Assembly (NCBI GenBank): GCA_030526715.1
Contig: JAUNCG010000005.1
Span: 1-64,000 of the forward strand
Direction of reading: 5' to 3'
Length of the DNA: 64,000 bases
From: Eubacteriales bacterium
GTDB lineage: Bacteria > Bacillota > Clostridia > Lachnospirales > Lachnospiraceae
The notes under the pieces are model-generated. The model made no database searches. It saw only the letters and a list, made by a program, of their open reading frames with translations, and was not told where the DNA came from. Positions 7,679 to 16,314 of this stretch are shown in pieces. Position 1 is the first letter of the stretch; each line of letters opens with the position of its first letter. A program made the position numbers and the translations under genes.

Positions 7679-8254
7679 ATGTCAGAGTTGGTATTAATTA
7701 TTGTCGCTGCGGCGCTGGTGAACAATGTCGTGCTGAGTCAGTTCTACGGTCTGTGTTCATTCCTTGGAGTGTCTAAGCATACCAAGACTGCAGCAAGCAT
7801 GGGATATGCGGTTATTTTTGTTATCACGATCGCATCCGCGGTGTCCAGCCTGATCTATGATTTTGTATTAAAACCGCTGGATCTGCAGTTCTTGGAGACG
7901 ATCGTATTTATTCTGGTGATCGCGGGTCTGGTACAGTTCGTAGAGATGTTCCTGAAAAAGAACGTTCCGGCGCTGTACACGGCGCTTGGCGTATATCTGC
8001 CGCTGATTACGACGAACTGTGCGGTACTCGGAGTTGCTCTGAGCAATGTAAAAGAAGAATATAATTTCATCCAGAGCGTGGCAAATGGTATCGGAACCGC
8101 AATCGGCTATACTATCGCCATCGTAGTGCTGGCAGGCGTCCGTGAGCGCATGGAGCAAAACAATATTATCGCACCGTTCAAGGGCATGCCGATCGTGCTG
8201 TTTACATCAGCCCTGATGGCAATCGCTTTTAACGGATTTGCAGGATTGATCTAA
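7679..8254 (+). CDS. rnfA: Rnf complex subunit A
   Basis: 191 residues, the standard length, with six membrane helices. The family hallmarks NNVVLSQFYGLCSFLGVS and TTNCAVLGVAL are present; the two cysteines are the probable ligands of the intramembrane cluster shared with RnfE. GGGAGGGAGAGAC precedes the ATG. It lies 15 bases after rnfE and 13 before rnfB, in line with coupled expression of the membrane core. Confidence 0.96.
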   Translation: MSELVLIIVAAALVNNVVLSQFYGLCSFLGVSKHTKTAASMGYAVIFVITIASAVSSLIYDFVLKPLDLQFLETIVFILVIAGLVQFVEMFLKKNVPALYTALGVYLPLITTNCAVLGVALSNVKEEYNFIQSVANGIGTAIGYTIAIVVLAGVRERMEQNNIIAPFKGMPIVLFTSALMAIAFNGFAGLI

Positions 8255-8267
8255 GGAGGAAAATGAG

Positions 8268-9089
8268 ATGAGTATCGGTGGAATTTTTGTGACAGCCGTC
8301 ATTGTCGGTGTCGTTGGCCTTTTCATCGGCTTCCTCTTGGTGACCGCAGGTGAGAAGTTTAAAGTAGAAGTAGATGAAAAAGAAATCGCGGTGCGCGCAG
8401 AGCTTCCGGGCAACAACTGCGGCAGTTGCGGATACCCGGGTTGTGACGGACTGGCTGCTGCGATCGCAAAGGGAGAAGCGGCAGTGAATGCCTGTCCGGT
8501 TGGCGGAGCTCCGGTTGCGGCGAAGATCGGAGCCGTGATGGGCGTGGAAGCCGGTGCCTCTGTGAAGAGGGTTGCGTTTGTACATTGCATAGGCGACTGT
8601 GACAGCGCCAAGGATAAATGCAATTATGTCGGTATTCAGGATTGCCGCGCTGCGGCAGCGATTCCCGGAGGCGGAGCCAAGATGTGTACCAAAGGCTGTA
8701 AGGGCTTTGGCTCCTGTGTAGAGGTGTGTGAATTCGATGCGATCCATGTAGTGAACGGTGTTGCCGTCGTAGATCGCACGAAATGTAAGGCCTGCGGTAA
8801 ATGCGTGAAGGTATGTCCGAACGCTCTGATCACGCTGATTCCGGATGAGGCGGAATATGTGGTGGCCTGCAGCTCACCGGAGAAGGGTAAGGCTGTGAAG
8901 GATGCCTGCTCGGCAGGATGTATCGGATGTACGCTGTGTACCAAGCAGTGTGAGTTTGATGCCATTCATATGAACGGCAATGTCGCACAGATCGATCAGG
9001 AAAAATGTCAGAAGTGCGGCAAGTGCGCAGACAAGTGTCCGGTGAAGGTCATCGGAAGAGACGCGAAGATCCGTCAGAACAGAGCATGA
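8268..9089 (+). CDS. rnfB: Rnf complex subunit B (polyferredoxin)
   Basis: 273 residues. One N-terminal membrane anchor (about 5-26) is followed by a cytoplasmic domain rich in iron-sulfur clusters, the entry point for electrons from ferredoxin. The first cluster motif is CGSCGYPGC with Cys76. A central group has Cys107, 111, 118 and 126 and Cys140, 144, 150 and 154. Two classical ferredoxin-type pairs follow (CKACGKCVKVCP at 173-184, CIGCTLCTKQC at 218-228, CQKCGKCADKCP at 247-258). The count suggests five or six clusters, as in the clostridial RnfB type. AAGGAGG precedes the ATG. Confidence 0.95.
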   Translation: MSIGGIFVTAVIVGVVGLFIGFLLVTAGEKFKVEVDEKEIAVRAELPGNNCGSCGYPGCDGLAAAIAKGEAAVNACPVGGAPVAAKIGAVMGVEAGASVKRVAFVHCIGDCDSAKDKCNYVGIQDCRAAAAIPGGGAKMCTKGCKGFGSCVEVCEFDAIHVVNGVAVVDRTKCKACGKCVKVCPNALITLIPDEAEYVVACSSPEKGKAVKDACSAGCIGCTLCTKQCEFDAIHMNGNVAQIDQEKCQKCGKCADKCPVKVIGRDAKIRQNRA

Positions 9090-9145
9090 TAGGAGATTGT
9101 GTACGCAAATGGTTTAGTATTAGAAGAAGGGAGCTATAGAATTAG

Positions 9146-10393
9146 ATGAAGAGTAAAGAAAAGGGTTTCATTTCTCTTGGAGTAATGGTGGGGATATCTG
9201 CAGTGCTGATCGCTGGATCGGACAGTGTGTATCAGGCGCTGTCCTCTATCGGAAAAAATGCAGCTCAGATCGGCGGACTGGTACCGGGCACCTATGAAGC
9301 CGGCGCTCAGGGCTTCGGCGGAGAAGTAAAGGCGGCTGTGACGATCGGTGACGATGGCGCAATCGCGGATATTCAGATTACAGACTGCAGTACAGAGACG
9401 GACGGTATCGGTCAGAAGGCGGCGCCGGAGCTGGCGGCGGCTATGCTGGAAGCGGGATCTGTGGAGGTAGACAGTGTGGCAGGCGCGTCGATCACCAGTG
9501 ATGCTGTGAAGGAAGCTGTGACAATAGCGCTTGAGATGGCAAAGACCGGGGAAGGCTCCGCACCGGCTGCGGAGGCTGTGACAGAGACGGAAGCTGATGC
9601 GGCAAAGACCGAAACGGAAGAGACTGAGGCAGCTTCAAAAGAAGAAACAGAAGCGGCAGAGGCTGAAGAGACAGAGACGAAAAAGACGGAAACTGAAGCG
9701 GCAGAGACTGAAACTGCAGAGACCGAAGCAGCAGAGACCGAGGCGGCAGAAATAGCAGAGATCGAGCCGACGGGCGGCTATCTCGCAGGCACCTATGAAG
9801 CGCATGCAGAGGGCTTCGGAGGAGATGTAAAGGTAGCGGTCGTGATCGGTGATGCGGGCGAGCTGCAGGCAGTACAGATCGTGGATTACAGCTCTGAGAC
9901 GCCGGATGTGGGACAGGCAGCTGCACCAAAACTTGCAGCAGAGATTCTGAAGGCACAGAGCGCAGAGGTCGATGGCGTGAGCGGGGCAACGATAACCAGC
10001 GATGCGGTTAAGAAGGCAGTATCGGATGCTCTTGCACAGGCTATGAGTGGTGAAGCGGCATCGGAAAAAGATACAGAAGAAGCAGCAGATAATGCAAAAA
10101 AAACTGCATCTGTAGGTGAATATAAGGCCGGTACTTACGAGGCGTCAGCAGACGGCTTCGGCGGTAAGGTTAAGATTGCCGTGACTATCGACAAAAAGGG
10201 TAAGATAGAGAGCGTACAGGTTCTGGATTACAGCTCTGAGACTCCGGATGTGGGACAGAAGGCAGCGCTGCAGCTGGCAGGGGAGATCGTAAAGACACAG
10301 AGCGCAGAAGTAGACGATATTTCCGGAGCAACCATGACTAGCACGGCCATCAAGAAAGCAGTGGAAGAAGCACTGAAAGAGGCCGGGGCTTGA
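9146..10393 (+). CDS. Membrane-anchored protein with three FMN_bind domains
   Basis: 415 residues: a short basic start, one membrane segment (about 8-24), then an outside part with three similar FMN_bind repeats at 48-130, 215-298 and 328-411. Each starts with a G-T-Y-E-A motif and ends with a flavin-attachment motif: AGASITS (Ser115), SGATITS (Thr282), SGATMTS (Thr396). Repeats 1 and 2 are joined by about 70 residues made almost only of Glu, Thr and Ala; repeats 2 and 3 by a shorter acidic linker. It lies between rnfB and apbE and overlaps apbE by four bases, so it is very probably a flavinylated electron carrier on the outer face of the membrane. The partner that receives the electrons is unknown. 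The ribosome site (AAGGGAG) is rather distant from the ATG. Confidence 0.88.
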   Translation: MKSKEKGFISLGVMVGISAVLIAGSDSVYQALSSIGKNAAQIGGLVPGTYEAGAQGFGGEVKAAVTIGDDGAIADIQITDCSTETDGIGQKAAPELAAAMLEAGSVEVDSVAGASITSDAVKEAVTIALEMAKTGEGSAPAAEAVTETEADAAKTETEETEAASKEETEAAEAEETETKKTETEAAETETAETEAAETEAAEIAEIEPTGGYLAGTYEAHAEGFGGDVKVAVVIGDAGELQAVQIVDYSSETPDVGQAAAPKLAAEILKAQSAEVDGVSGATITSDAVKKAVSDALAQAMSGEAASEKDTEEAADNAKKTASVGEYKAGTYEASADGFGGKVKIAVTIDKKGKIESVQVLDYSSETPDVGQKAALQLAGEIVKTQSAEVDDISGATMTSTAIKKAVEEALKEAGA

Positions 10394-11379
10394 GTAAGAA
10401 GATCTACGGAGGCTTATTACTTGGCATGATACTGTTCTGCTGCTTTGTGTGCAATTTGCAGTCTGGAGCAAGGGGACAGCAAAAATACGACAGTACGCTG
10501 CTGTATTTTGACACGGTAGTGCAGATATCCTTCTATGCAGGAGAGGACGGAGAGAATATCATGCAGCACTGCCGTGAGATCTGTGACGAGATCGAGAACA
10601 CCTTCAGCAGAACCAGAGAGACCAGCGAGCTCTACCGGATCAATCATCGTACAGAGAATACGGTACAGGTCTCGGACGGGATCGCAGAGCTGGTGGAGAT
10701 GGGACTGAGGTTTTATGAGATCTCGGGAGGAAAGCTTGATATCACGATTGCTCCGCTCAGTGACGTCTGGGATTTCAAGAGCGAGGATGCCACAATCCCT
10801 TTGAGGGAGGAGATCGAGGAAGCGGTAGAAAAGGTGGATGCTTCCAGAGTACATCTGGACGGAAATACACTGAGCTTCGACCGGGATGATACGATGCTGG
10901 ATCTTGGAGCTCTGGCGAAGGGGTACGCGGCGGATCGCCTGCGGGAATATCTGAACACTCAGGGCGTGACTTCGGGAATCATTAATCTGGGTGGAAATGT
11001 GCTGACTCTTGGAACGAAGCCGGATGGAAGCGCATGGAGAATTGGGATTCAGAAGCCCTTTGATGAACGCGGGGATACTATTACGGTGGTGGAGGCAGAC
11101 AATGAGTCCGTGGTGACCTCCGGTATCTACGAGCGGTATTTTGAGCAGGACGGCGTGATCTATCATCATATTCTGGATCCGGATACAGGATATCCGATCG
11201 AGAATGACATCTGGGGCGTGACGATCCTGAGCAGCTCCTCTCTTCTGGGAGATGCGCTCAGTACGACCTGTCTGACGCTTGGGGTGGACGCAGCGAGGGA
11301 GCTGATCGATTCCATGGAAGACGTGGAGGCAATCTTTGTGAAAGATGATCTGAAGCTGATCTATACAGAAAAAAAGTAA
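10390..11379 (+). CDS. apbE: FAD:protein FMN transferase (ApbE)
   Basis: 329 residues. ApbE links FMN from FAD to Thr or Ser in SGAT-type motifs, outside the membrane. An N-terminal hydrophobic segment (IYGGLLLGMILFCCFVC) would anchor or export it; no proper lipobox is seen. Family motifs: TRETSELYRIN, the central LDLGALAKGYAAD, and the C-terminal HHILDPDTGYP with a GDALSTTCLTLG segment. The start is TTG at 10390, inside the stop of the preceding gene (TTGA overlap), with AAAGAGG ahead, so translation is coupled to its probable substrate. Substrates in the operon are RnfD, RnfG and the triple FMN_bind protein. Confidence 0.95.
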   Translation: MSKKIYGGLLLGMILFCCFVCNLQSGARGQQKYDSTLLYFDTVVQISFYAGEDGENIMQHCREICDEIENTFSRTRETSELYRINHRTENTVQVSDGIAELVEMGLRFYEISGGKLDITIAPLSDVWDFKSEDATIPLREEIEEAVEKVDASRVHLDGNTLSFDRDDTMLDLGALAKGYAADRLREYLNTQGVTSGIINLGGNVLTLGTKPDGSAWRIGIQKPFDERGDTITVVEADNESVVTSGIYERYFEQDGVIYHHILDPDTGYPIENDIWGVTILSSSSLLGDALSTTCLTLGVDAARELIDSMEDVEAIFVKDDLKLIYTEKK

Positions 11380-11388
11380 GACAATTAG

Positions 11389-11419
11389 AATGCCGGGGGA
11401 ATGGAACCTCCGGCATTTT
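11389..11419 (+). terminator. Terminator of the rnf/apbE operon
   Basis: An 11-bp stem, AATGCCGGGGG (11389-11399) with CCTCCGGCATT (11407-11417), has a 7-base loop and is followed by TTTT. It lies between convergent genes and may serve both. Confidence 0.8.
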
Positions 11420-11426
11420 GACTGTC

Positions 11427-12677
11427 TTATTTTGGCAAGTACATATGTACCTTGTCAATGCGATTCTTATCTACAGATTCAACCACAAGACGGATATCAT
11501 CCGTGACGGTGACCTCCTCGCCCTCTGATGGCAGGTGATCCAGAGATTCGATGATGAGTCCTCCGAGAGAGTCATAGTCTTCGGAATGCAGATTCAGTTC
11601 AAGAGCATCGTTGATATCGGCCAGCTTCATAGAACCTTCGATAAGATATTCCCCTTCTCCGACATTCTGAATAAGCTCTTCTTCATCGGCATCGTATTCA
11701 TCCCGGATCTCACCCACGATCTCCTCCAGCAGATCCTCCAGAGTGATCAGTCCGGCGGTGGCGCCGTACTCATCCAGAACAATGGTAAAATTGATGGAAT
11801 TTTTGCGCATCTCCTCCAGAAGCTCGGAGGTATTCTTATATTCATAAGTAAAATAAGGCTCGCGCATCAGATGGCGCATATTGAAGTCTTCATCGGTACA
11901 GAAAAAGACATCCTTGAGGTTCAGCACACCGATCACATTGTCAATGCTCTCCTCATATACAGGGAGTCTGGAAAACTTTTCTGCCTTGAAGACCTGAAGA
12001 ATCTCCTGATAGGTGCTGTTCACATCTACAGAGACGATATCCACACGGGGAACCATGACATCCTTCGCCTGTGTATCCCCGAAATCAAATACATTGTAGA
12101 TCATCTGCTTTTCTTCCTGCTCGATTACACCATCCTCATGACTGACATCTACATAGGTTCGCAGTTCATCCTCCGTCATTACATCCTCTCCGGCATCCGG
12201 ATTCACATGAAGCAGCTTCAGAAACAGTCGCGCCAGCAGGTTGATGATAAATACCACCGGGCTCAGAAGCTGGATCAGCATATAGATGACCGGAGCATAG
12301 GCGAGAGAGAATTTCTCTGCATGAGCGGTGGCAAGCGTCTTGGGAGAGATTTCTCCGAAGATCAAAATTACCAGAGTGAGCACTCCGGTCCCGATGCTAA
12401 CACCGAGATTCCCCACAAGCTGCAGCATTAGCGTGGTGGTCATGGAAGAGGCTGCCAGATTTACGATATTGTTGCCGACAAGAATTGTGCCGAGCAGTCG
12501 TCCGGGCTCATCCGTGATCTTTAAAAGCGTCTCAGCCCGACGGTTTCCCTCTTGGGCGAGCGTTCGAATTTTGATCTTGTTGACAGTTGTCAGTGCGGTC
12601 TCAGCAGAAGAAAAGAACGCGGAAAGCACAATCAGTATCAGAATTATGCCGGCTTGGATTCCTTCACCGGTACTCAA
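11427..12677 (-). CDS. CNNM/CBS/CorC-type membrane protein (hemolysin-like family)
   Basis: 416 residues. Order: CNNM (DUF21) transmembrane domain at about 1-180 with the opening LSAFFSSAETALTTVN and IFGEISPKTLA; a CBS pair at about 200-320 with VMVPRVDIVSVD and FTIVLDEYGATAGLITLEDLLEEIVGEI split around the second CBS; and a C-terminal CorC_HlyC domain (IEGSMKLADIND). Proteins of this family are linked to magnesium or cobalt export and ion homeostasis; the old name hemolysin is misleading. Translation probably starts at TTG (12675-12677 on the complement), with AAGGAG upstream. Monocistronic, convergent with apbE. Confidence 0.9.
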   Translation of the reverse strand: MSTGEGIQAGIILILIVLSAFFSSAETALTTVNKIKIRTLAQEGNRRAETLLKITDEPGRLLGTILVGNNIVNLAASSMTTTLMLQLVGNLGVSIGTGVLTLVILIFGEISPKTLATAHAEKFSLAYAPVIYMLIQLLSPVVFIINLLARLFLKLLHVNPDAGEDVMTEDELRTYVDVSHEDGVIEQEEKQMIYNVFDFGDTQAKDVMVPRVDIVSVDVNSTYQEILQVFKAEKFSRLPVYEESIDNVIGVLNLKDVFFCTDEDFNMRHLMREPYFTYEYKNTSELLEEMRKNSINFTIVLDEYGATAGLITLEDLLEEIVGEIRDEYDADEEELIQNVGEGEYLIEGSMKLADINDALELNLHSEDYDSLGGLIIESLDHLPSEGEEVTVTDDIRLVVESVDKNRIDKVHMYLPK

Positions 12678-12876
12678 TTATGATCATCTCCTTATACAAT
12701 AATATAGTAGTTTTCTCTTCATCATACCGTATCTATCCGGAAAATTCAACTGCGCATTTTATCGTAGACTCATAGAGCGTGTTTTTGAGCTTATCTGTAA
12801 CAAAACGATTATATGCATAATCGGGACAATGTCTGCATAAGATAGGAATAGATCATTGTGTAAAAGGGGAATACAT

Positions 12877-13236
12877 ATGACGGCAGGAAAATATTTCAGG
12901 ATCATACTGTGCGCAACCATTACGTCCTATATCGTTACGGGAGCATTATTGCTTTTGACGGCGTTTCTGCTGTATCAGCTGGAACCGAGACAGAGCATGA
13001 TCACGCTGGGGATTCAGGCGATTTACATCTTCAGTAGCTTTTTGGGGGGCTTTGTGTCGGGAAGATGCGCGGGCAGCCGCAAATTCCTGTGGGGCATGGC
13101 GACGGGATCTCTGTATTTTATCCTTCTGTTTATCGTCTCTTTTTTCACCGGGGGCATTCATGCCTACGGCTCCAGAATCCTTTCCACGGCAATCATGTGT
13201 ATCGGCGGCGGGATGCTCGGAGGCATGCTGTCCTGA
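12877..13236 (+). CDS. TIGR04086 family small membrane protein
   Basis: 119 residues with four predicted membrane helices (about 9-30, 43-63, 68-88, 95-118). Small glycines pack the helices (SSFLGGFVSGR, GGGMLGGML). The family is widespread in Clostridia and Bacilli and its function is unknown. AAAGGGGAA sits upstream of the ATG at 12877. An inverted repeat CGATTAT-atgc-ATAATCG lies at 12806-12823 in its upstream region. It precedes rho, which has its own promoter. Confidence 0.75.
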   Translation: MTAGKYFRIILCATITSYIVTGALLLLTAFLLYQLEPRQSMITLGIQAIYIFSSFLGGFVSGRCAGSRKFLWGMATGSLYFILLFIVSFFTGGIHAYGSRILSTAIMCIGGGMLGGMLS

Positions 13237-13244
13237 TAAAAGGA

Positions 13245-13273
13245 TTGCATTTTACAGGGGGCTGTGCTATAGT
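13245..13273 (+). promoter_or_regulatory. Promoter of rho
   Basis: TTGCAT (13245-13250) and TATAGT (13268-13273) with a 17-base spacer. The predicted leader is about 140 bases, long enough for the autoregulation known for rho in several bacteria, although no specific structure was identified. Confidence 0.65.
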
Positions 13274-13422
13274 TTCAATATCTTTAGTAGTTTCAGGTCA
13301 GTTCGACAATTATCCAGCACAAAGAAAAATTTGTGAGAGAAAGGCTGCATGAAGCCGATGCTTATGCGCATGTGTATCTGTGATGTGCAAAAGCATGGAT
13401 GGAAAACGGGAAAGGAAAATAT

Positions 13423-14811
13423 ATGACAAAAGAACAGTATGAATCTTTATCAGCCGCACAGCTGAAGGAGGTTGCGAAGGCGAGAGGTTTGAAGGTAACT
13501 GCAGGCATGAGAAAAAGCCAAGTGGTGGAAATGATGCTTGCGGAGGATGAGAAGGAAGAAAAGAAGGAGAAAGAAGAAAAGCAGGAGACGACGCCGGCAC
13601 AGACAGAGCAGACTGCGGAGAATACGCAGGAGGAGACAACGCCGATGAGGCAGGAACGCCCTGCTATGGATATGGCACAGCTTGACAGTGGACAGAGTGT
13701 GAACGGAATGCTTGAGGTGCTGCCGGACGGTTACGGATTTATTCGAAGCAACGGATATATGCCGGGAGAAAATGACGTGTATGTGTCACCTTCACAGATC
13801 CGTAAATTTAATCTGAAGACCGGAGATATGATCGCGGGCAATACCAGAATCAAGACGATGCAGGAGAAGTTCAGCGCTCTGCTGTATCTGACGACCATCA
13901 ACGGGATGGGACCGAATGAGGCTATGAAGCGATACAACTTTGAGGATATGACGCCGATTTTCCCGAACGAACGTCTGCGTATGGAACGGGGAACCAGAGA
14001 GACGTCTATGCGGATCGTGGATCTTATCTCACCGATCGGTAAAGGACAGCGAGGCATGATCGTATCGCCGCCGAAGGCCGGTAAGACGACCCTTCTGAAA
14101 GATATCGCGAAATCCATTCTTGCCAATAACGCGCAGATGCATCTGATCATTTTGCTGATCGATGAGCGTCCGGAGGAAGTGACGGATATGCGGGAGGCTA
14201 TCACGGGTCCAAATGTGGAGGTGGTGGATTCCACCTTTGATGAGCTTCCGGAGCACCACAAGAGAGTTTCCGAGATGGTGATCGAGCGGGCGAAGCGTAT
14301 GGTGGAGCAGAAGAAGGACGTGGTGATCCTTCTGGACAGCATTACCCGTCTGGCGAGAGCCTACAATCTGGTAGTGCCGCCCAGCGGACGAACGCTGTCA
14401 GGCGGTCTCGATCCTGCAGCGCTGCATATGCCGAAACGTTTCTTTGGCGCTGCGAGAAATATGCGGGAGGGCGGAAGTCTGACGATTCTTGCTACCGCGC
14501 TGGTAGACACGGGAAGTAAGATGGATGATGTGGTCTACGAGGAGTTCAAGGGAACCGGCAACATGGAGCTGGTGCTTGACCGTAAGCTCTCCGAGAAGCG
14601 GGTATTCCCGGCGATCGATATTCCGAAGTCCAGCACCAGAAGAGAAGATCTGCTTCTGGATCGGGATGAGATGGAGTGTGTGGAGATCATGCGCCGCGGA
14701 TTGAACGGCATGAAGGCAGATGATGCTGTGGAAAATATCTTAAATCTGTTCGTTCGCACAAAAAATAATCAGGATTTTGTACAGCTTGTGAAAAAACAAA
14801 GACATATCTGA
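13423..14811 (+). CDS. rho: Transcription termination factor Rho
   Basis: 462 residues; hexameric RNA helicase that releases transcripts. The N-terminal Rho_N helix domain ([19 protein letters not shown]) is followed by a Lys/Glu/Thr-rich insert (about 42-85). Then come the RNA-binding cold-shock-like domain ([17 protein letters not shown]) and the ATPase core with Walker [12 protein letters not shown], Walker [17 protein letters not shown], and the Q-loop/R-loop region [14 protein letters not shown]. The ATG at 13423 has AAAGGAA in front; an in-frame ATG at 13399 lacks this. Disordered N-terminal inserts of this kind are common in clostridial Rho. Confidence 0.96.
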   Translation: MTKEQYESLSAAQLKEVAKARGLKVTAGMRKSQVVEMMLAEDEKEEKKEKEEKQETTPAQTEQTAENTQEETTPMRQERPAMDMAQLDSGQSVNGMLEVLPDGYGFIRSNGYMPGENDVYVSPSQIRKFNLKTGDMIAGNTRIKTMQEKFSALLYLTTINGMGPNEAMKRYNFEDMTPIFPNERLRMERGTRETSMRIVDLISPIGKGQRGMIVSPPKAGKTTLLKDIAKSILANNAQMHLIILLIDERPEEVTDMREAITGPNVEVVDSTFDELPEHHKRVSEMVIERAKRMVEQKKDVVILLDSITRLARAYNLVVPPSGRTLSGGLDPAALHMPKRFFGAARNMREGGSLTILATALVDTGSKMDDVVYEEFKGTGNMELVLDRKLSEKRVFPAIDIPKSSTRREDLLLDRDEMECVEIMRRGLNGMKADDAVENILNLFVRTKNNQDFVQLVKKQRHI

Positions 14812-14818
14812 AAAATGC

Positions 14819-14847
14819 TTGCAAATGCGGGATGAATGTGCTATAAT
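14819..14847 (+). promoter_or_regulatory. Promoter of rpmE
   Basis: TTGCAA (14819-14824), 17 bases, TATAAT (14842-14847). It begins right after the rho stop codon; no terminator is seen between rho and this promoter. Confidence 0.75.
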
Positions 14848-14853
14848 TCTCGC

Positions 14854-14990
14854 GATGTTTAACTGTAGGGACTTACAGGGATAGTCCGGGATATCTTGCC
14901 GCGGCAACATCAGAGTGGCATTGGCCGGGAAGGACTGGGAGTTGACTCCCAAAGGCAGTTCACAAAATATGAAAAACAGAGGTGAAAATC
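14854..14990 (+). ncRNA. Structured leader of rpmE, candidate L31 autoregulatory RNA
   Basis: About 137 bases of untranslated leader separate the rpmE promoter from its start. It can form several helices: CTGTA/TACAG (14862 region), an enclosing AGTCC (14883-14887) with GGACT (14932-14936), TTGCC/GGCAA inside it, and GGGAGT/ACTCCC near 14938-14951. L31 leaders of Firmicutes have been described as r-protein autoregulatory elements; I assign this by position and foldability only, not by a covariance match. Confidence 0.5.
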
Positions 14991-15191
14991 ATGAGAGAAG
15001 GAATCCATCCGGAGTACCATCAGGCAACCGTAACCTGCAACTGTGGCAATACTTTTGTAACAGGTTCTACAAAGAAGGACATTCACGTAGAAATTTGTTC
15101 CAAGTGCCATTCATTCTACACAGGTCAGCAGAAATCCGCTGCGGCTCGTGGACGTATTGATAAGTTCAATAAGAAATACGGCATTAAATAA
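14991..15191 (+). CDS. rpmE: 50S ribosomal protein L31 (zinc-binding type)
   Basis: 66 residues with the family start [10 protein letters not shown] and four cysteines arranged as CNC and CSKC, the zinc-binding (C+) form. It ends in the basic [16 protein letters not shown] sits 7 bases before the ATG at 14991. Its leader may hold an autoregulatory structure. A terminator follows before the DUF1385 gene. Confidence 0.95.
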   Translation: MREGIHPEYHQATVTCNCGNTFVTGSTKKDIHVEICSKCHSFYTGQQKSAAARGRIDKFNKKYGIK

Positions 15192-15202
15192 AGACTATAG
15201 TC

Positions 15203-15234
15203 AAAGGTTGAGGTTGCAAAAATCTCAACCTTTT
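15203..15234 (+). terminator. Terminator after rpmE
   Basis: AAAGGTTGAG (15203-15212) pairs perfectly with CTCAACCTTT (15224-15233), followed by TTTT, a textbook intrinsic terminator. Confidence 0.85.
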
Positions 15235-15252
15235 ATCATAAGGAGAAGACAT

Positions 15253-16314
15253 ATGAAGGGATCGGGAATTGGCGGTCAGGCCGTCATGGAAGGAATCATG
15301 ATGAAAAACGGCGACCGATATGCGGTGGGCGTTCGAAGACCTGATAAAGAGATTATTGTAAAGACATCCGAGTATCCGAGCTACATCAAGGGGAAGAAGG
15401 TACTGTCCCTTCCGTTTGTGCGGGGAGTGTTTAATTTTGTAGATTCTCTGGTGCTCGGGATGAAGACGCTGACTTACTCGGCGGGATTTTTTGAGGATGA
15501 AGAAGAGGAACAGAAGCCCGAGAAGGAGCCGTCGAAGCTGGAGAAGAAGCTAGATGCTTTTCTGGATACCAAGAAGGGTATGGATATTCTGATGGGGATC
15601 ACGATCGCCATCTCGCTGGTGTTTTCTATCGCTCTTTTTGTTCTGGTGCCGTACTTTGCCTCTACGCTGCTGAAAAAGGTGACTGACAATATGACGGTCA
15701 TTGTGACCGTGGAGGGTATCCTCAAGATGATCATTTTTCTGGGATATATCTATGCAATCTCCCGCATGAAGGATATCCAGAGAGTGTTCATGTACCATGG
15801 TGCGGAGCACAAATGCATCAATTGCATTGAACACGGACTGGAGCTCAACGTAGAGAATGTCATGAAGAGCTCCAGAGAGCACAAGCGCTGCGGCACCAGC
15901 TTTCTGCTGATCGTTATGGTAGTCAGCGTATTTATACATATGTTTGTACGTGTGGACTCCAGAGCGCTCGGCTTCGCCATCCGTATTCTGCTGTTACCGG
16001 TGGTTGCAGGAGTATCCTATGAGTTTATCCGTCTGGCGGGTTCCAGTGAGAACCGATTCGTGGCAGCGCTCAGCCGTCCGGGAATGATGCTTCAGCATAT
16101 GACGACGAGGGAGCCGCAGGCTGGTATGGTAGAGGTGGCGATCGCGGCAGTGGAAGCGGTTTTTGACTGGAAGAAGTTTTTGAATGAGAATTTTGACGCA
16201 CACTATGAATTGACAGAAAGAGAATATGTCTGCGGAGAGTTTCTGGTGCGGGAAGGCGGTCGTCTCATGCCGATCGAAGCAAAAGAGACGCTGGATGCGA
16301 AGGTGAAGGCATGA
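15253..16314 (+). CDS. DUF1385 domain membrane protein (YqhQ-like)
   Basis: 353 residues. The opening GIGGQAVMEGIMMKNG, the HGAEHKCINCIEHG segment and SREHKRCGTSFLL are hallmarks of DUF1385. Four hydrophobic segments lie in the middle (about 115-145, 155-180, 215-240, 245-265), so it is a membrane protein with a large cytoplasmic N-terminus. Conserved His and Cys residues suggest metal binding, but no function is established. AAGGAG precedes the ATG. Its stop overlaps the prmC start (ATGA), the usual rpmE-DUF1385-prmC-prfA order of Clostridia. Confidence 0.88.
   Translation: MKGSGIGGQAVMEGIMMKNGDRYAVGVRRPDKEIIVKTSEYPSYIKGKKVLSLPFVRGVFNFVDSLVLGMKTLTYSAGFFEDEEEEQKPEKEPSKLEKKLDAFLDTKKGMDILMGITIAISLVFSIALFVLVPYFASTLLKKVTDNMTVIVTVEGILKMIIFLGYIYAISRMKDIQRVFMYHGAEHKCINCIEHGLELNVENVMKSSREHKRCGTSFLLIVMVVSVFIHMFVRVDSRALGFAIRILLLPVVAGVSYEFIRLAGSSENRFVAALSRPGMMLQHMTTREPQAGMVEVAIAAVEAVFDWKKFLNENFDAHYELTEREYVCGEFLVREGGRLMPIEAKETLDAKVKA

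Noticed and set aside
8268-9089. RnfB as a separate ferredoxin or formate-type iron-sulfur protein
   Set aside because: N-terminal anchor, CGSCGYPGC motif and position after rnfA fix it as RnfB.
9560-9775. Repeated GAGAC/GAAGC units looking like a tandem repeat or CRISPR-like array
   Set aside because: Units are short, imperfect and in frame; they encode the Glu-Thr-Ala stalk of the FMN_bind protein and have no spacer structure.
10390-10470. ApbE as a lipoprotein
   Set aside because: The cysteines at FCCFVC do not fit a lipobox (no Ala/Ser/Gly before the Cys), so a membrane anchor is more likely.
14812-14853. Terminator between rho and rpmE
   Set aside because: No stem with T-run is present; the region is the rpmE promoter.
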